From: Epiperipatus broadwayi
Lineage: Eukaryota; Onychophora; Udeonychophora; Euonychophora; Peripatidae
Assembly: GCA_028023455.1 (NCBI GenBank)
Contig: JAQFVV010000001.1
Span: forward strand, 27,627,567 to 27,691,566
DNA length: 64,000 bases
Reading direction: 5' to 3'
In this document: in pieces, positions 1-10,940 of the stretch
How the letters are laid out: the number at the start of each line of letters is the position of its first letter
Numbering within the stretch: position 1 is the first letter of the stretch
The notes under the pieces: generated by a model
What the model was told of the DNA's origin: nothing
Seen by the model: only the letters and a program-made list of their open reading frames with translations
Databases searched by the model: none
Made by a program: the position numbers and the translations under genes

Positions 1-54
1 ATGAGTTTTTTACTAGTTTATCCTAGTGCCCAGTGTATGTAGTCTCTAGACCAG

Positions 55-267
55 TTATGCGTATTTTTTAAAAAAAATTTTTGCTTTTTTGGTAGCTAAG
101 TAATCAGCCAAAACTAATTGTGTTTGCTTGTATTCTTGCTTGAGAAGTAGAATTGAAGGTATAGAGCAGGTATTGGATGGTGTGCTTTTAATTTTTTGGT
201 GTAGCAACTCCAGTTTCTTCATCATATGTGTAGGTGTCAGATTTCTGCATGTGTAATGTTTAATCAT
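55..267 (-). pseudogene. LINE ORF2 linker between endonuclease and RT (fragment)
   Basis: A 70-residue Lys- and Gln-rich helical stretch (LLHQKIKS..., LKQEYKQTQLVLADYL) in the position and style of the helical linker that joins the endonuclease to the reverse transcriptase in LINE ORF2. It is assigned by position only. It stops at 55, before any RT motif. Confidence 0.5.
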
Positions 268-281
268 GGATGAAATGATGT

Positions 282-1093
282 TTATGAAGCTGAATCATGC
301 TTCTTCTGGTGAAAGAGTAAGTATATGAATTTTNNNNNNNNNNNNNNNNNNNNNNNNNNNNNNNNNNNNGGTGCACTGGATTTGAGAAGCAGTCTAGTGG
401 TATTAGTTAGTAATGGAGCTTCAAATACAAGCATATTTATTTTAATAGTGACTGTAAGTGCCAAATGGTCTGAGAAAACAACTGGTATTAGAGATGGCTG
501 TATTAGAAAATGTAATTCTGGAGAGTAGAATACAAGGTCTATTAATGAGGAATTTTTCCTAGTGTAATATGAAATAGAGTTTGATGAGAAGAATCCTTCA
601 CCACTCATAAGTTTTTTATTTAGTAGGTGAAGGTATTTGAAGGTGAATTTAGAGTATGGCATATTAAAATCCCCAATCATGACTGTGGGAAAGGGATTGG
701 TAGCTAGTATTGCTTTTATATTAGTGATTAGCTGATAAATGAGACTTGGTTGACTGTATAAGTATACTAGGATAATGTTAATTGTGTAAGCTTGTTTATA
801 TAAAGTTGTTATGCACATATGCGAGTCAAGTATAGTATGTTTATTGATTGAAAAGGAGAAGCATGGTGATTGATAATTCCAACTCCTGCAGATGAGGTGT
901 TAGAGTTGGAAAATCTATTAAATCCAAACCTCTGAAAGTATCGGTCAGGCTTGATTATTGAGTTTACCGATAATTTGGTTTCAGTGCATAGAATGAGATG
1001 CGGTTTGTATAGTTCAATCCAATTGGATATTGCATAGATTCTTTGGAGAGAGTTTAACCCTCTGACATTAACCGCTACTATAGAAAAAAGCAT
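282..1093 (-). pseudogene. LINE ORF2 N-terminus: EEP (APE-like) endonuclease, frameshifted
   Basis: The minus-strand frame at 809-1093 begins MLFSIVAVNVRGLNS, the usual beta-strand and catalytic Asn of LINE endonucleases. It carries LILCTETK, whose Glu is the metal ligand. The fold continues in another frame from 818 to 282 with IGDFNMPYS (catalytic Asp/Asn), a SLIDLVF strand and FSDHLALTV, the terminal catalytic Asp-His pair. So all signature blocks of the exonuclease-endonuclease-phosphatase fold are present in order, but a frameshift near 815-830 breaks the protein. The domain nicks target DNA to prime reverse transcription. The N gap at 334-369 removes residues after the SDH block. Confidence 0.85.
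334..369. other. Assembly gap (36 N)
   Basis: A run of 36 undetermined bases interrupts the LINE endonuclease-to-linker region. The true length of the missing DNA is unknown. Confidence 0.99.
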
Positions 1094-1102
1094 GTTAGTT
1101 GA

Positions 1103-1321
1103 TTAGGAAGTTAGAGGAATGATACAACAAGGGCCATCAGCAAATGCCAATTGTAATATTTCTTCTAAGTTATTACTTATTGCACGTGTTATACCCATCA
1201 ATAGAGTGTTTTTGAGGGTTTTAAGGACCTGATTACCAACTATGGACCGGTTATGCTCCATAGCAAGGCAAAGGAAGAAGGAGTCCAAATAAATCAAATC
1301 GGCAAGCCAATAACAGATCAT
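1103..1321 (-). pseudogene. Possible C-terminal remnant of LINE ORF1 or spacer ORF
   Basis: A 72-residue frame lies between the end of the ORF1 tail (1364) and the endonuclease start (1093). Its C-terminal half (around ALKTLKN-like and ISNNLEEILQLAF) looks like a helical, protein-like stretch and not random AT-rich translation. It may be a frameshifted continuation of ORF1. No family is recognised. Confidence 0.3.
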
Positions 1322-1363
1322 TAAGAATAACTGATTCCATAGTGATAATAAAGTTTAGAATTG

Positions 1364-3453
1364 CTAGGTTATCTGGGCAGCTACAGATGAGTCACCCTTT
1401 GAGCCTCTGGAAGCTCTCCTATGTATGTCCACGCCTTCCTTGTAGACATCAAGTTGACTAACTTCATCAGAAGATTCCTGCATTGATTTTCTAGTACAAT
1501 AAGGATTTTCAGTGTTGTCATTATTAACTGGGGATGTGTTAGTTGCCTTCATTTTTTTCTTGACTGGTGCAGAAATTACACTTTGGTTCTTATTTTTAGG
1601 GGCTTGGTTAGCCTGATCCTTGTCACAGTTTGAATTTTCACTGGGATCGACCTTTGGAATTGCTCCATTGTTTTTATTTTTTCTCTTGTTTTTGTTAGCA
1701 TTTGGAAAAGAATTACTACTTTTAGTCATTGTTGACATGGAGTCAGCAGAAGATTCTAAATGGTTAGTGGATTCTAGTGGACTGGCCTCACTCATGGATT
1801 GCTGATCAGTATTAAATGATGTTAGCAACCCAGCACTACTTTTCATACTTGATTGTTGATCAGTGTTAAAAGAAGGTATAGACTCTGACCTGGTTTCAAA
1901 AGTGGATTTTAGGACTGTGTTATATGTTGTAAGAGAGCTGGTATTAGTATGTGAAATCATTGCCGAGTGTTTGTGTGTATTTGGTTCTTGGGTGGTAATT
2001 TGATTTGTTTGTGATACAATACAATTACCATTATTTTTTTGTGGGTATGTGGTTAGGTGTTTTTTGCATTTATATTATTTGAGCAGCCGTGTAGCTTGGT
2101 GATTTTGAATCCACATTTGTTACAATATTTATTAGGACAGTCGTTAACCAAATGCGTTCTAAGTTTGCATTCAAAACATTGAGGTGGAATGCCCCTAAAC
2201 GTTATTACCAGTGGTGATGCCTCAGTGTCATGCATCGTAGGAATGTCGTATGGAGTAATATCTTTTTTCATAATTAAACTAAATATTGCGGTGTTAGAAA
2301 ATACGGGAATAACTGCTTTTCTGTGATTAAGATATGAGAAATTTATAACTTTGCCATAATCTTTCATTAGCAACTGTAGATCAGCTTCATTAAAATCAAC
2401 ATGACAATTTTTAATTTTTCCATACAAATATAGGGGGAGACTGGTGTCAATGTAACAAATTATTTTTTCCCCCAGAAATTTAATGTGTTTTCGGAAGATT
2501 TGTTGTTGAGTCCTATTGTGGAACTCCAAACAAAGGTATCTGTTGTTCGGATGCGTTAGAACTTTATATATGTATGACCACAAATTCTTATCTGTTAACA
2601 TCTGGTAGAATTCATCAAAAGGAAAATGACCAAGATTGCATTTAGAATTAGTAACCGTCATAATGACGGTTTGATTGTTTTCGAATTTTTTGAACGAGTT
2701 AAGAAGACTAGCTGGTATTGTTTCATTAAATTTGGTATTAATTTGATTGTATGCTTCAGGAGTAATATTTTGAGGCTGTTCTTCTGTAGATTCATCATCT
2801 AAACAGCAAACTTCCATTTCATCATCAAGGCCCATCACCTCTGCCAAAGAATCAGAAGTAGTAATACCACTGGCGATAGGCGATGAAGGGGAGGACCTAA
2901 TGATTCTGGCATAAGTATTACTATTTTCATTAGGTGTTCTACTGTATATTGAGTTTTGTGAAAAGTGATTATTTTCTCTATTGTTATTTTGTACTTGAAA
3001 TTGTTTCGTTGTTATAGGCTCTGATTTTGATTGACTATTTTCCTTGTTTTCTTTCACTTGATCTTGACTCGCTATTGTAAGCTCTGGATATTCATGCTTG
3101 TTGTACATGAGCCCTCCTATTTTCGCATTTGATTGTATGGAGTTTATGAATAGTGACGAATTAATAGAATTTTGAGTTGTGTTGCCTGACGCGGAAACAT
3201 TTAGCGTGTTGTTTCTAGGCCCTCGTATTTCTGCATCAGAGTCAACATTAACTTCCAAATTTTCTGTGGAAAAGAGATCACGATTATTAATTGATTTAGT
3301 TGATACAGAATACATTTGGTTACTATGAACTAAAGATTGTGAATTTTGATTAATAGTAGGATGATTTAAGGTAGGATTAGATTTGGATTTTTCAATTTGG
3401 CCATTAGAAGCCGCCATTTGTAACGTATTTGATGGATCGTTGTAATCCATCAA
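1364..3453 (-). pseudogene. LINE ORF1, gag-like nucleic-acid-binding protein with CCHC knuckle, frameshifted
   Basis: The first frame runs from the ATG at 3453 to a stop at 2053 (466 residues). Its N-terminal half is Ser/Asn/Gln-rich and low in complexity. The middle, around residues 230-430, looks folded and resembles the RNA-recognition part of LINE ORF1 proteins. Near the C terminus is a perfect C-x2-C-x4-H-x4-C zinc knuckle (CFECKLRTHLVNDC), followed by a second Cys/His cluster (CNKCG...HGC). An A-run at about 2060-2066 appears to hold a one-base indel: shifting frame there gives an uninterrupted reading into the 198-residue frame at 1364-1960, a polar, Lys-rich tail. The intact protein would have been about 690 residues. 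Role: binding the element's own RNA in the retrotransposition particle. The low-complexity half is not diagnostic; the knuckle is. Confidence 0.8.
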
Positions 3454-3623
3454 AACAATAAAAGAATTATCTACAATAGCACAAGGGTTTACTTACCCCA
3501 CTGCCTCACAGTGTGTCAGTGATAGGTTTATAACTTGATTCAAATGTTTTCAGGATACAGATTTCACAATAAATGAATAAGAAAAGCAACTAAAACTGAC
3601 CAATGCTAGCAAGAATTACTGCT

Positions 3624-3636
3624 TGTCCGCCATCTT
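3624..3636 (-). promoter_or_regulatory. YY1-like site at LINE 5' end
   Basis: On the minus strand this reads CAAGATGGCGGAC, matching the core AAGATGGCGG bound by YY1. YY1 sites at the very 5' end of L1-type LINEs set the transcription start. Its placement about 170 bp upstream of the ORF1 ATG and next to the microsatellite fits an internal promoter. Function is inferred. Confidence 0.45.
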
Positions 3637-3637
3637 G

Positions 3638-3680
<43 letters not shown>

Positions 3681-3705
3681 GCTACTGCTACTGCTACTGC
3701 TACTA
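3637..3705. repeat. (TAC)n microsatellite with TGC variants
   Basis: A run of TAC/CTA triplets that turns into alternating TGC-TAC units at its right end. It abuts the proposed 5' end of the LINE. Confidence 0.97.
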
Positions 3706-6700
3706 CAGTAATCTTACCATTCCAGCAAAGTTCTCGGCTAACTTTATATACACTACTATGTTCTCAGGTTTGAATTAACCCTTAAGTTTAATATTTATTT
3801 ACATTATTATTCTTGGCTCTTATTGATCAATTAAAATATATCAACAAAGCAATGTTCAAGTATACTAATCGCACACTTACTATCCACACTCATCCTGACA
3901 TCAAATTGAGTTTGCGACTCTGTAACCAATGTTTAAAAGTAATACTTAGCAATGGCTGTAATTCATACAGCCATAAGGAATATTAACATTAATATGAGAG
4001 TAGGTAGTGACCCGAATAAGAGAAAATACCTTTTCACTAAGGTTGAGGTATGCTAAGATTTATCACATTATACAGGGAGACTTGGGTATACCTATTAACC
4101 TCTGGCCATCAATAAAGAAATCATCTTATAGTGTAGAAAATAACCAAGTGGGAAACTCTTCCACTGTATTTAAATACTTTATAAAAAAATGGAATAAACA
4201 TCTTAGTGAGTGAGCTAAACTATGACTCCACTAGCTTGGTGGGGACTCTTTATCCATCTACATATACACAGGTCTAATACCAATTTGTACGAGTAAAACT
4301 TTCACATCTACATTCCTCTCATGAAATAGTACACCAGAATAATAGCCAACGATTTTTCCAAGCCTTAATTAGCTTATATCTAACTTTAACTTTACCATAA
4401 TAATAATAGTAATAAGAAATACCTATTAAATTTTTAAAACTATTTCTCTGCACTTTTACACCATAAGGATAATATTTTAACCCAACATTCACCCAACTTT
4501 TATAAAACACCCATAAGTCTAAGCATTTGACAATAATACCTGATCCGATTTAAAAACATTTCACTTAACAATATCTCTTATTCTCATCATAAAAAAAAGT
4601 AAAGCATTTAATACAGGCACATACAAAATGATTTGATATTCACTTACTACCCACCCACCCCCCAAAAAAATAATAATAATTTTAAAATAGATTAACTTTA
4701 AACAAATATATATGATTATTATTATTATTTTTTTAGATTAAATGTTAGAAACGAATAACAAGTAATAAAATTATACTTAAACAGTCCTCCCGGATCGTCC
4801 TTTCAATCTCTGGCTTCCATTTTTGCTGCAGCTTCTTTTTTCCTTCTTTTGTTTGTTCCGTGCACACATATCACTTTAGATAGTTCCTTTTAGCTGCAAA
4901 TCCTTAATCTGGGGCTTTATTTGAAAGAGTTACTTTTATATAAGTTCAATCCTTATGCTAAAATATAATAAAATTTACATGTTGATTAAAAGACTTTCTC
5001 CATTTTGGGTTCTGGTAATTAACTACACTTTTATAGCTGAAAATAATTAGCTTTTAACTTTTGACATGTACAAGTCCATTTATTGTTGTATTTCTAATTT
5101 CACTTACGATGATTTGATGCTTCATATGCGATTGTAGTGTTCAGCTCTGCCTTATTTGTGAAATCAAAATTAATTTTCTCTCAGATCTTTGGATAGTATA
5201 AATAGCTAAGTCTTTTAAACTTAATAAATTTAAATATGAAATAATAATTCATATAACTCAGTCTTTCTCCGATTTTTCATGGTCAAAATCTCCTCTGCAT
5301 TTAAGTTTCATCACTCGCCTTTATTATGTCATAAAATAATAAATAAGTTGATTAATATGACACTGTATTTAATTATTCATCCAATGTGCCAAGAATTTTG
5401 GAAATTTACATATTCATAAAATAAGGTTACCTACCAGGTTTATGATAAATTTTGGTAATTGATGCATATTGGCATGGGACTTTTTTAAATCACATATTGA
5501 TAATTGTTTTAGATATAGGGGTATGTTATTATTGGATTACTCATAATTTTTAAATACATTGCAGTTGAATTAAATAAAATCGATGGCTTAAAATGGCTAG
5601 AGAATAATTTATATAGTATAAAATAAGCTGATTTATGGCAATACAATAATAGAATGATTTATAAGATGTTTAAAAACTCCTATTGATTAGAGATTTTATA
5701 CATAAAATTGTGAAAAAATCGTTGAATTTGGAATAATTTTTTAAATTTAAAAATAAAATGTTATGTAAAGTTCAAAACGTTCAGTTATCTAACTTTGAAA
5801 TATAAATTAATAATTTATGAATCTAGAAAGCAAGATATATTTTAAATACTTTATACAAGATGGAGGGAAAAATTATTATAAAATGGAATTCATTGTTATA
5901 CATAATAGTATATGTGGTAAGATTGCATAAATTGTTTTTCTGCATTTTGATATAGCATATAATGTAGTACTAAAAATAATAGTAATTTATTAGTAATAGA
6001 AAATAGGATTGCAAAAATCAATAAATGAAATATGAGTAAATGGGGTTACATAACATTGGGTTAATATAATTATGCATTAATAAAAAAAAAAATTCATGTG
6101 AACAATTATATAAAAAGTACATTATTATAAAAATACCTTTTAATCTGTATTTGCAGAATATTTGTAATGAAAGATTTTGTTTAGATAATTTTGTTTTGAA
6201 TGTAGAAAATAATTTGAAAAAAAAAGTACAACTAAAAAGTTATATTCGATATATATTATAAGTAGTTTATTAAATTAATTAAATCATCATTATTTTTAAC
6301 AAATTTAATCCATGTTCTCTGAACTACAGAAATTTTTTCACATTACACAAAGAATTTTTTTTTATTTCATCAATCATTCTCAAATATGGTTTTTGTCTAG
6401 ATCTTTTATAGTTGCTTTTTGATTTAAAATTTTTTTCAGTGATGTCAATAAAACTTGTTTGTTATCTTTCCTATTCATTTTGCAGATATCTTGTCATTTT
6501 TATTACATATTTATCCATAACTCATTGCTTAATTTAAAATCATTGTCTTATTTTTTCATTAAAGGTCTAAGCTTCACATTTATTAAAAACCTTTCTTTTT
6601 AAACATATATGTATATTTTCTTTCAATCTTAAGTTATTTTCCTCAAAGCATTCTATGTTTAATTCTATGATTAATCTAATCTTTTTTCCACTGAATTAAT

Positions 6701-6753
6701 AATCTGGGTAAATATTTTTAATTATTAAATTCTTACAATTTATGATTATCAAT
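3706..6753. other. AT-rich intergenic DNA, no gene recognised
   Basis: No convincing coding signal was found. A 68-codon frame at 4007-4213 has no recognisable motif. The part from about 4900 to 6750 is extremely AT-rich with scattered short homopolymers. A C-rich tract (CCCACCCACCCCCC) at about 4650 is the only compositional break. Confidence 0.6.
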
Positions 6754-7325
6754 TGTAATAGATAAATGAGCTGTCTGATTGATCCACAAATTTTGATGAC
6801 CAAAAATGTAATGGATAAAGTACTGGACTGGGATATCCAATAATGTAACTGGTAGACAGATGAATAAGTGGATCCACAAATGGATTTATAATAATCCACA
6901 CTTATGTTATAATAAATTCATTAATTTATAAAGGCACCAATGAGTCTATGTGTAGTAAGTATTTTGTTTGGCAATAAATAAAAATCAATAAATACATGCT
7001 TTATTTTTAAGAAGTGTATAGTATGGAATATATGACTAAATATTTTATCACTAAAGTAGCTTGGATAATAGAATAATTTGTGTAATAGATAACTCAAATG
7101 ATGCCTAGGTTAATAATAAAATATAAGTTTATTAAGATAAATATCAACTCATTGAATTGTTTAAGATAAACAAAACATATCTCTACTTTAGCAATTGCAA
7201 TCTAACATAATTCATTGTATATTTATAATCTGTCCCTGCCAGATTGTAATTGTGAAATATGATCTATATCAAAAGATCATTAGCATCCATGTTCACAAAA
7301 TGTTAAATTCATAATATTTCATACA
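6754..7325 (-). repeat. LTR-like direct repeat, 3' copy
   Basis: Matches 8061-8624 along its full length with many substitutions and small indels; for example GGCACCAATGAGTCTA against GGCACTGATGAATCTA. It is the downstream copy if the element is read on the minus strand. Confidence 0.8.
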
Positions 7326-8034
7326 ATATAAAAATAGAACCTTCCAACATAAAATAACACAATAGCATATAGTAATTGATTTATCTATTTACAATATTAT
7401 CATTCTAAACTAACATATGTTTTTTAATTTATATCATGTGTAATATAGTATAAATTTCATGACTATTTTCAAAAGACTGCATTATGCTATTGTCAATAAA
7501 TTGAAACAGCTATCACCAAAGTTTTTAATCCATTTTTCAAAATAACTATGACACAACTACATTTAATAAAATAAGTTCATTCAAATACATTTTACTATTT
7601 ATTTTATAATTGCTTCAAGAAACTTTAATAACATTTATTAGTAGTGAGCCCACATTCTTTTAGCATCTTACTAACATATAGAATATGTTTCATGCTTTCA
7701 GAGACAGAAGCATAAATCCTCACTATTATTATATAGCAAACCCAAGCATCAGCATCTGCTACTTTGCCTTATGCTTTATACTGAGTTCCCTATCAATTCA
7801 TATATTGTATCTATTTTTTTAGCAAACAATTTGATGACCAACTCTAAGTCTAAACTCTCAACAAAACATCACTTCAAATTTATAATTATGATCTATTGAG
7901 TCATTAATAACTTTAATCCAACACTAACATACACAAAATAACTTATATTGACTGTAACCATTAAGCAAGTATTTTAATCCTAATTATTTACCCTTTTGTG
8001 ACACTAAATCTCACATGGATCATGTAAAATTACT

Positions 8035-8056
8035 CGAGCCCCATACTAGGTGCCCA
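8035..8056 (-). other. Degenerate tRNA-Lys-like primer-binding site
   Basis: The plus strand reads CGAGCCCCATACTAGGTGCCCA. Its first nine bases equal the T-arm of animal tRNA-Lys(CUU), and the end resembles that tRNA's acceptor plus CCA with one extra base and substitutions. Position and orientation next to the LTR fit a primer-binding site read on the minus strand. Confidence 0.45.
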
Positions 8057-8060
8057 AAAA

Positions 8061-8624
8061 TGTAATGGATAAATGAGCTGCCTGAACAACCCAAAAATTT
8101 CAATAACCAAAAATGTAATGTATAAAGTACTGCATTTGGGCATCCAACAACATAAATGGTAGGCAGATGAATAAGCTGATTCACAAATAGATTTACAATA
8201 ATCTAAAGTTATGTTATAATAAACTCATTAATTTATAAAGGCACTGATGAATCTAAGTATAAATAAATATTTTATTTGGTAATAAAAAAGTTAATAAATA
8301 AATGGTGTATTTTTAATGAGTGTATAGTATGGAATATATGACTAAATATTTTAGTAATAAAGTAACTTGTATATTAGAATAATTTGTGTAATAGGTAAAT
8401 CAAATGACAACTAGAATAATAATAAAATATAATTTCATTAAGATAAATACCAACTCATTGAATTGGTTAAGATAAATAAAACTTAACTTTAATTTGTAAC
8501 AATTACAATCTTATATAATTTATTGTACACTTATGACCTATCTCTGCCATATTACAATTGCTAGATATGTAAAGGTCATTAACGTGTATGTTCACAAAAG
8601 GGTTAAATACATAATTTTTTACAC
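8061..8624 (-). repeat. LTR-like direct repeat, 5' copy
   Basis: Partner of 6754-7325. On the minus strand it is followed after four bases by the primer-binding-like site, which makes it the 5' LTR. Confidence 0.8.
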
Positions 8625-8789
8625 AAAATAAAAAAAAAATATTTTTGTAAATATCTCCTACTCTTTAAATCAAATAATGCTTTCATTATAATGGTCATTT
8701 TACATATTTAAACTACTAACTATCTTTTAATTTTGATTTATTTTTTAAAGTTTATGCCAATGATCAATTTAAATTTTATTTACATGACT

Positions 8790-9478
8790 TATTAGCTAGA
8801 TGTATACTAAATAATAAATAACAATTAGAAAATAGTCAACACATAGACAATCCCAATATAGATGACAGACAACAATCTCAAACTGTTGTCAAGGTAATCT
8901 TTTTTTAGCAATAAAGATGAAATCCCACCTTTATTTATGGCCCAATATTGCAACTTGACAGCAGAGATTAAAATTGTTGATACTAAGAAATTTAAATAAC
9001 CCTAATTAAACAGATAAATAAAACCTATTCTAAATATAGACTAATAAATAGTCAATTATAAAATTACAAACTGCATGTATAAATTTCAAATTGCATCCAA
9101 GTTATTACTTAAATAATAAATATAATAATGATGAATGCTAAATATGTTTATAGTAATTATTAGTAACCAGTCAACATTTAGACAGTCCACTATAGATAGC
9201 AGTCAACTATCTCAAACTGATGTCAAAGCAACCTTTTAACAACAAATGTGGGATCCCACCTTGATTTATAGTCCAATATACTTATATAGATACTAAAAAG
9301 TGCAACTTGACCAGAGAGATTGAAATCGTTGATATTAAGATTTTAAATAAACATCATTAAAAAGTAAATATAATATGTTCTGAATGCAGACTAATAAATA
9401 GTCAATTATAATGTTAGAAATTGCAATTATAATTTTCACATTGCACCCAAAGAATTACTTAAATAATAAGGAATAAAT
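8790..9478. repeat. Tandem pair of a ~335-bp dispersed repeat
   Basis: Two head-to-tail copies with a period of about 335 bp share AGTCAACA(C/T)...TAGACA, CTCAAACTG(T/A)TGTCAA, AAATCCCACCTT/GGATCCCACCTTG, GACTAATAAATAGTCAATTATAA and ACTTAAATAATAA. Related partial copies are at 10828-10940 and 12935-13090, so this is a dispersed family, not a local duplication only. No coding motif was seen, and its class is unknown. Confidence 0.75.
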
Positions 9479-9770
9479 ATAAATATACTAATTACATATC
9501 AACCAGTGAAGCTTTCTTTAAATTAAAAATTCTTTATAGCCAAGTGCTTTCAGGGAAATATTTAAATCCCATAATCATATCTATTTAATTGATGATACAT
9601 GGTAAATGATGCTTTTTAATCATGTGTAAATGTTCACATAAAATATTCAAATATGCAAATCACTAAATATTCTATGCTTTGGAGAGAGTAAAGCAAACCT
9701 CTCTTCTGTTAATGGCATTGTTATTATTGGATATTAACTAGGCTTCCTTCACCTTTCTTTTAATGTCATC

Positions 9771-10052
9771 TCATTTTGAACAAATAATGCTGGTTTCAGC
9801 AGGTTCAAAAATGTGAGTGGTTGCAACTTGGTGCTCCCAAAATATTGACCTAGTTTCATCTTTATTTTTGGCTTTATTATACAAATATCTGTGTTGATAT
9901 ATCTTGGTGGAAATATTAGCATGCATTTCACCAATGTACATAGCTTTACACCCTATTTTAGGGCACATTATTCCATAAATAACATGGGGAGTGGATTCAC
10001 AATTAATAAGGTCCTTAGAATTATTAATTACCCTATTAGTATTAGGAGGCAT
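9771..10052 (-). pseudogene. Penelope GIY-YIG endonuclease domain
   Basis: The 93-residue frame contains PPNTNRVINN (the usual motif before the nuclease), then VIYGIMCPKIGCKAMYIGE, which is the GIY-YIG pair with the Cys residues typical of Penelope nucleases. A conserved His (IYQHRYLYN) and an EHQVATTHIFEPAETSII tail follow. In the family this nuclease makes the target nick. It is preserved better than the RT, but it is joined to the upstream frame only through a frameshift near 10055, so it is a remnant. Confidence 0.85.
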
Positions 10053-10060
10053 CCATATAC

Positions 10061-10543
10061 TTATTTGAAAGTCCTATTTTTGGTGTAATATTTTTTTATA
10101 AAAGGAATGGTTATATACTTTCTATCATTCTTGATCCATTGCTTATTGATGTTATTATAAAAGTTGTATATACATGTTTTAATAACATTTAATTTGAAAC
10201 CAATACTCAATAAATCTTTAGTGTATAGTTCTATGTTGTTCTTTCTATCTGATTCAAAGCAACAAAGATGATAGTTTTGGTACAAAAAAGCCTTAAAACC
10301 TGCCAAATTATATATAATTGGACTATTAGCTTTAGGATGTGTATATCCTTTTATGTTGAATGGCTTCAGCAACATTGTTTATACTAGTTTATTATTTTTG
10401 GGGGAAATATTTAAATCTAAATACTTGATCCTATGAAATTGATCTTCTTTAATAGTACTCACATTTAGACCAGTTGTATACTGAAATTCTTTTATAATCT
10501 TGTCAATGGTTTTATTTTTGGCAATCATTAAGACATCATCAAC

Positions 10544-10625
<82 letters not shown>

Positions 10626-10735
10626 ATTTTTGGTGCATGTTATATTTCAGTAATATGATATTTTCATAATGGTTTAAAACAATACTAGACAAAAATACCA
10701 CTTAATGGTAGGCCCATAGGCCATCCAATTTCCAT
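10061..10735 (-). pseudogene. Penelope reverse transcriptase remnant
   Basis: This includes the PMGLPLSGIF block (about 10700-10735), the VDDVLMIA catalytic block (about 10510-10545) and the downstream 104-residue stretch with GFKAFLYQNYHLCC and ITIPFIKKYY, matching the thumb/linker part before GIY-YIG. The catalytic region is split by a (TA)n tract of about 77 bp and by stop codons, so no active RT can be made. Confidence 0.8.
10547..10623. repeat. (TA)n microsatellite
   Basis: About 38 uninterrupted TA units, grown inside the Penelope RT remnant. Confidence 0.98.
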
Positions 10736-10827
10736 TTTATACCATTTTTTTCAAAATTCACCATTAAGTTGTGATCTAACCAATTCAAAAAAATCCACTA
10801 TGAAATCAATGCACTGTATAATAATTC

Positions 10828-10940
10828 TCAAGGCTAAATGGTTTTATAAGTAACAATTAGAAAACAGTCAACACTTAGACAATTGCAATATAAATAATGA
10901 ACTACATTAATAATTTAAATTACTAAAAAAAAATTAGACA
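10828..10940. repeat. Partial copy of the ~335-bp repeat family
   Basis: Shares GTAACAATTAGAAAACAGTCAA and ACTTAGACAAT with the tandem copies at 8790-9478. It lies just upstream (minus-strand sense) of the Penelope RT remnant. Confidence 0.6.

Larger units (their letters stand above)
1..3640 (-). mobile_element. Degenerate non-LTR retrotransposon (LINE), 5' part, runs off left edge
   Basis: Read on the minus strand, this holds in order a 5' untranslated region, a long ORF1 ending in zinc knuckles, a C-terminal ORF1 extension, an EEP-type endonuclease and the start of the linker towards reverse transcriptase. The reverse transcriptase itself would lie beyond base 1. The two-ORF layout with a gag-like CCHC ORF1 and an N-terminal endonuclease in ORF2 is that of LINEs. 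An L1/Tx1-like or related clade is possible, but the RT needed to decide is outside the window. Frameshifts and in-frame stops show that this copy is dead. A 36-base gap interrupts it. The 5' end is placed near the (TAC)n tract because the YY1-like motif next to it resembles a LINE promoter end; this boundary is an inference. Confidence 0.85.
6754..8624 (-). mobile_element. Non-coding LTR element (TRIM/solo-derivative type), minus strand
   Basis: Two direct repeats of about 570 bp (6754-7325 and 8061-8624) flank about 735 bp of non-coding DNA. On the plus strand both start TGTAAT(A/G)GATAAATGAGCTG and end near ...ACA, so on the minus strand they end in CATTACA, an LTR-style CA terminus. Immediately inside the right-hand repeat on the minus strand lies a sequence complementary to the 3' part of tRNA-Lys. 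The repeats are visibly diverged and no gag or pol motif is present, so this is an old non-autonomous or internally deleted LTR retrotransposon. A plain segmental duplication cannot be excluded. Confidence 0.6.
9740..10800 (-). mobile_element. Penelope-like element fragment (RT plus GIY-YIG endonuclease)
   Basis: On the minus strand, in order: about 10735-10700 encodes MEIGWPMGLPLSGIF, the RT block that precedes the catalytic loop in Penelope elements. A (TA)n expansion at 10547-10623 follows. From about 10550 the reading INVDDVLMIAKNKTIDKII contains the catalytic Asp-Asp. A 104-residue frame at 10061-10375 covers the region between RT and endonuclease. A frame at 9771-10052 then encodes GIY-YIG. 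This domain order (RT then C-terminal GIY-YIG) is specific to Penelope-like elements. Stops, frameshifts and the microsatellite make it non-functional. The 5' part is missing or unrecognisable. Confidence 0.88.

Noticed and set aside
4007-4213. 68-codon frame after the LINE 5' end
   Set aside because: No motif, no neighbouring exon evidence, and length is compatible with chance.
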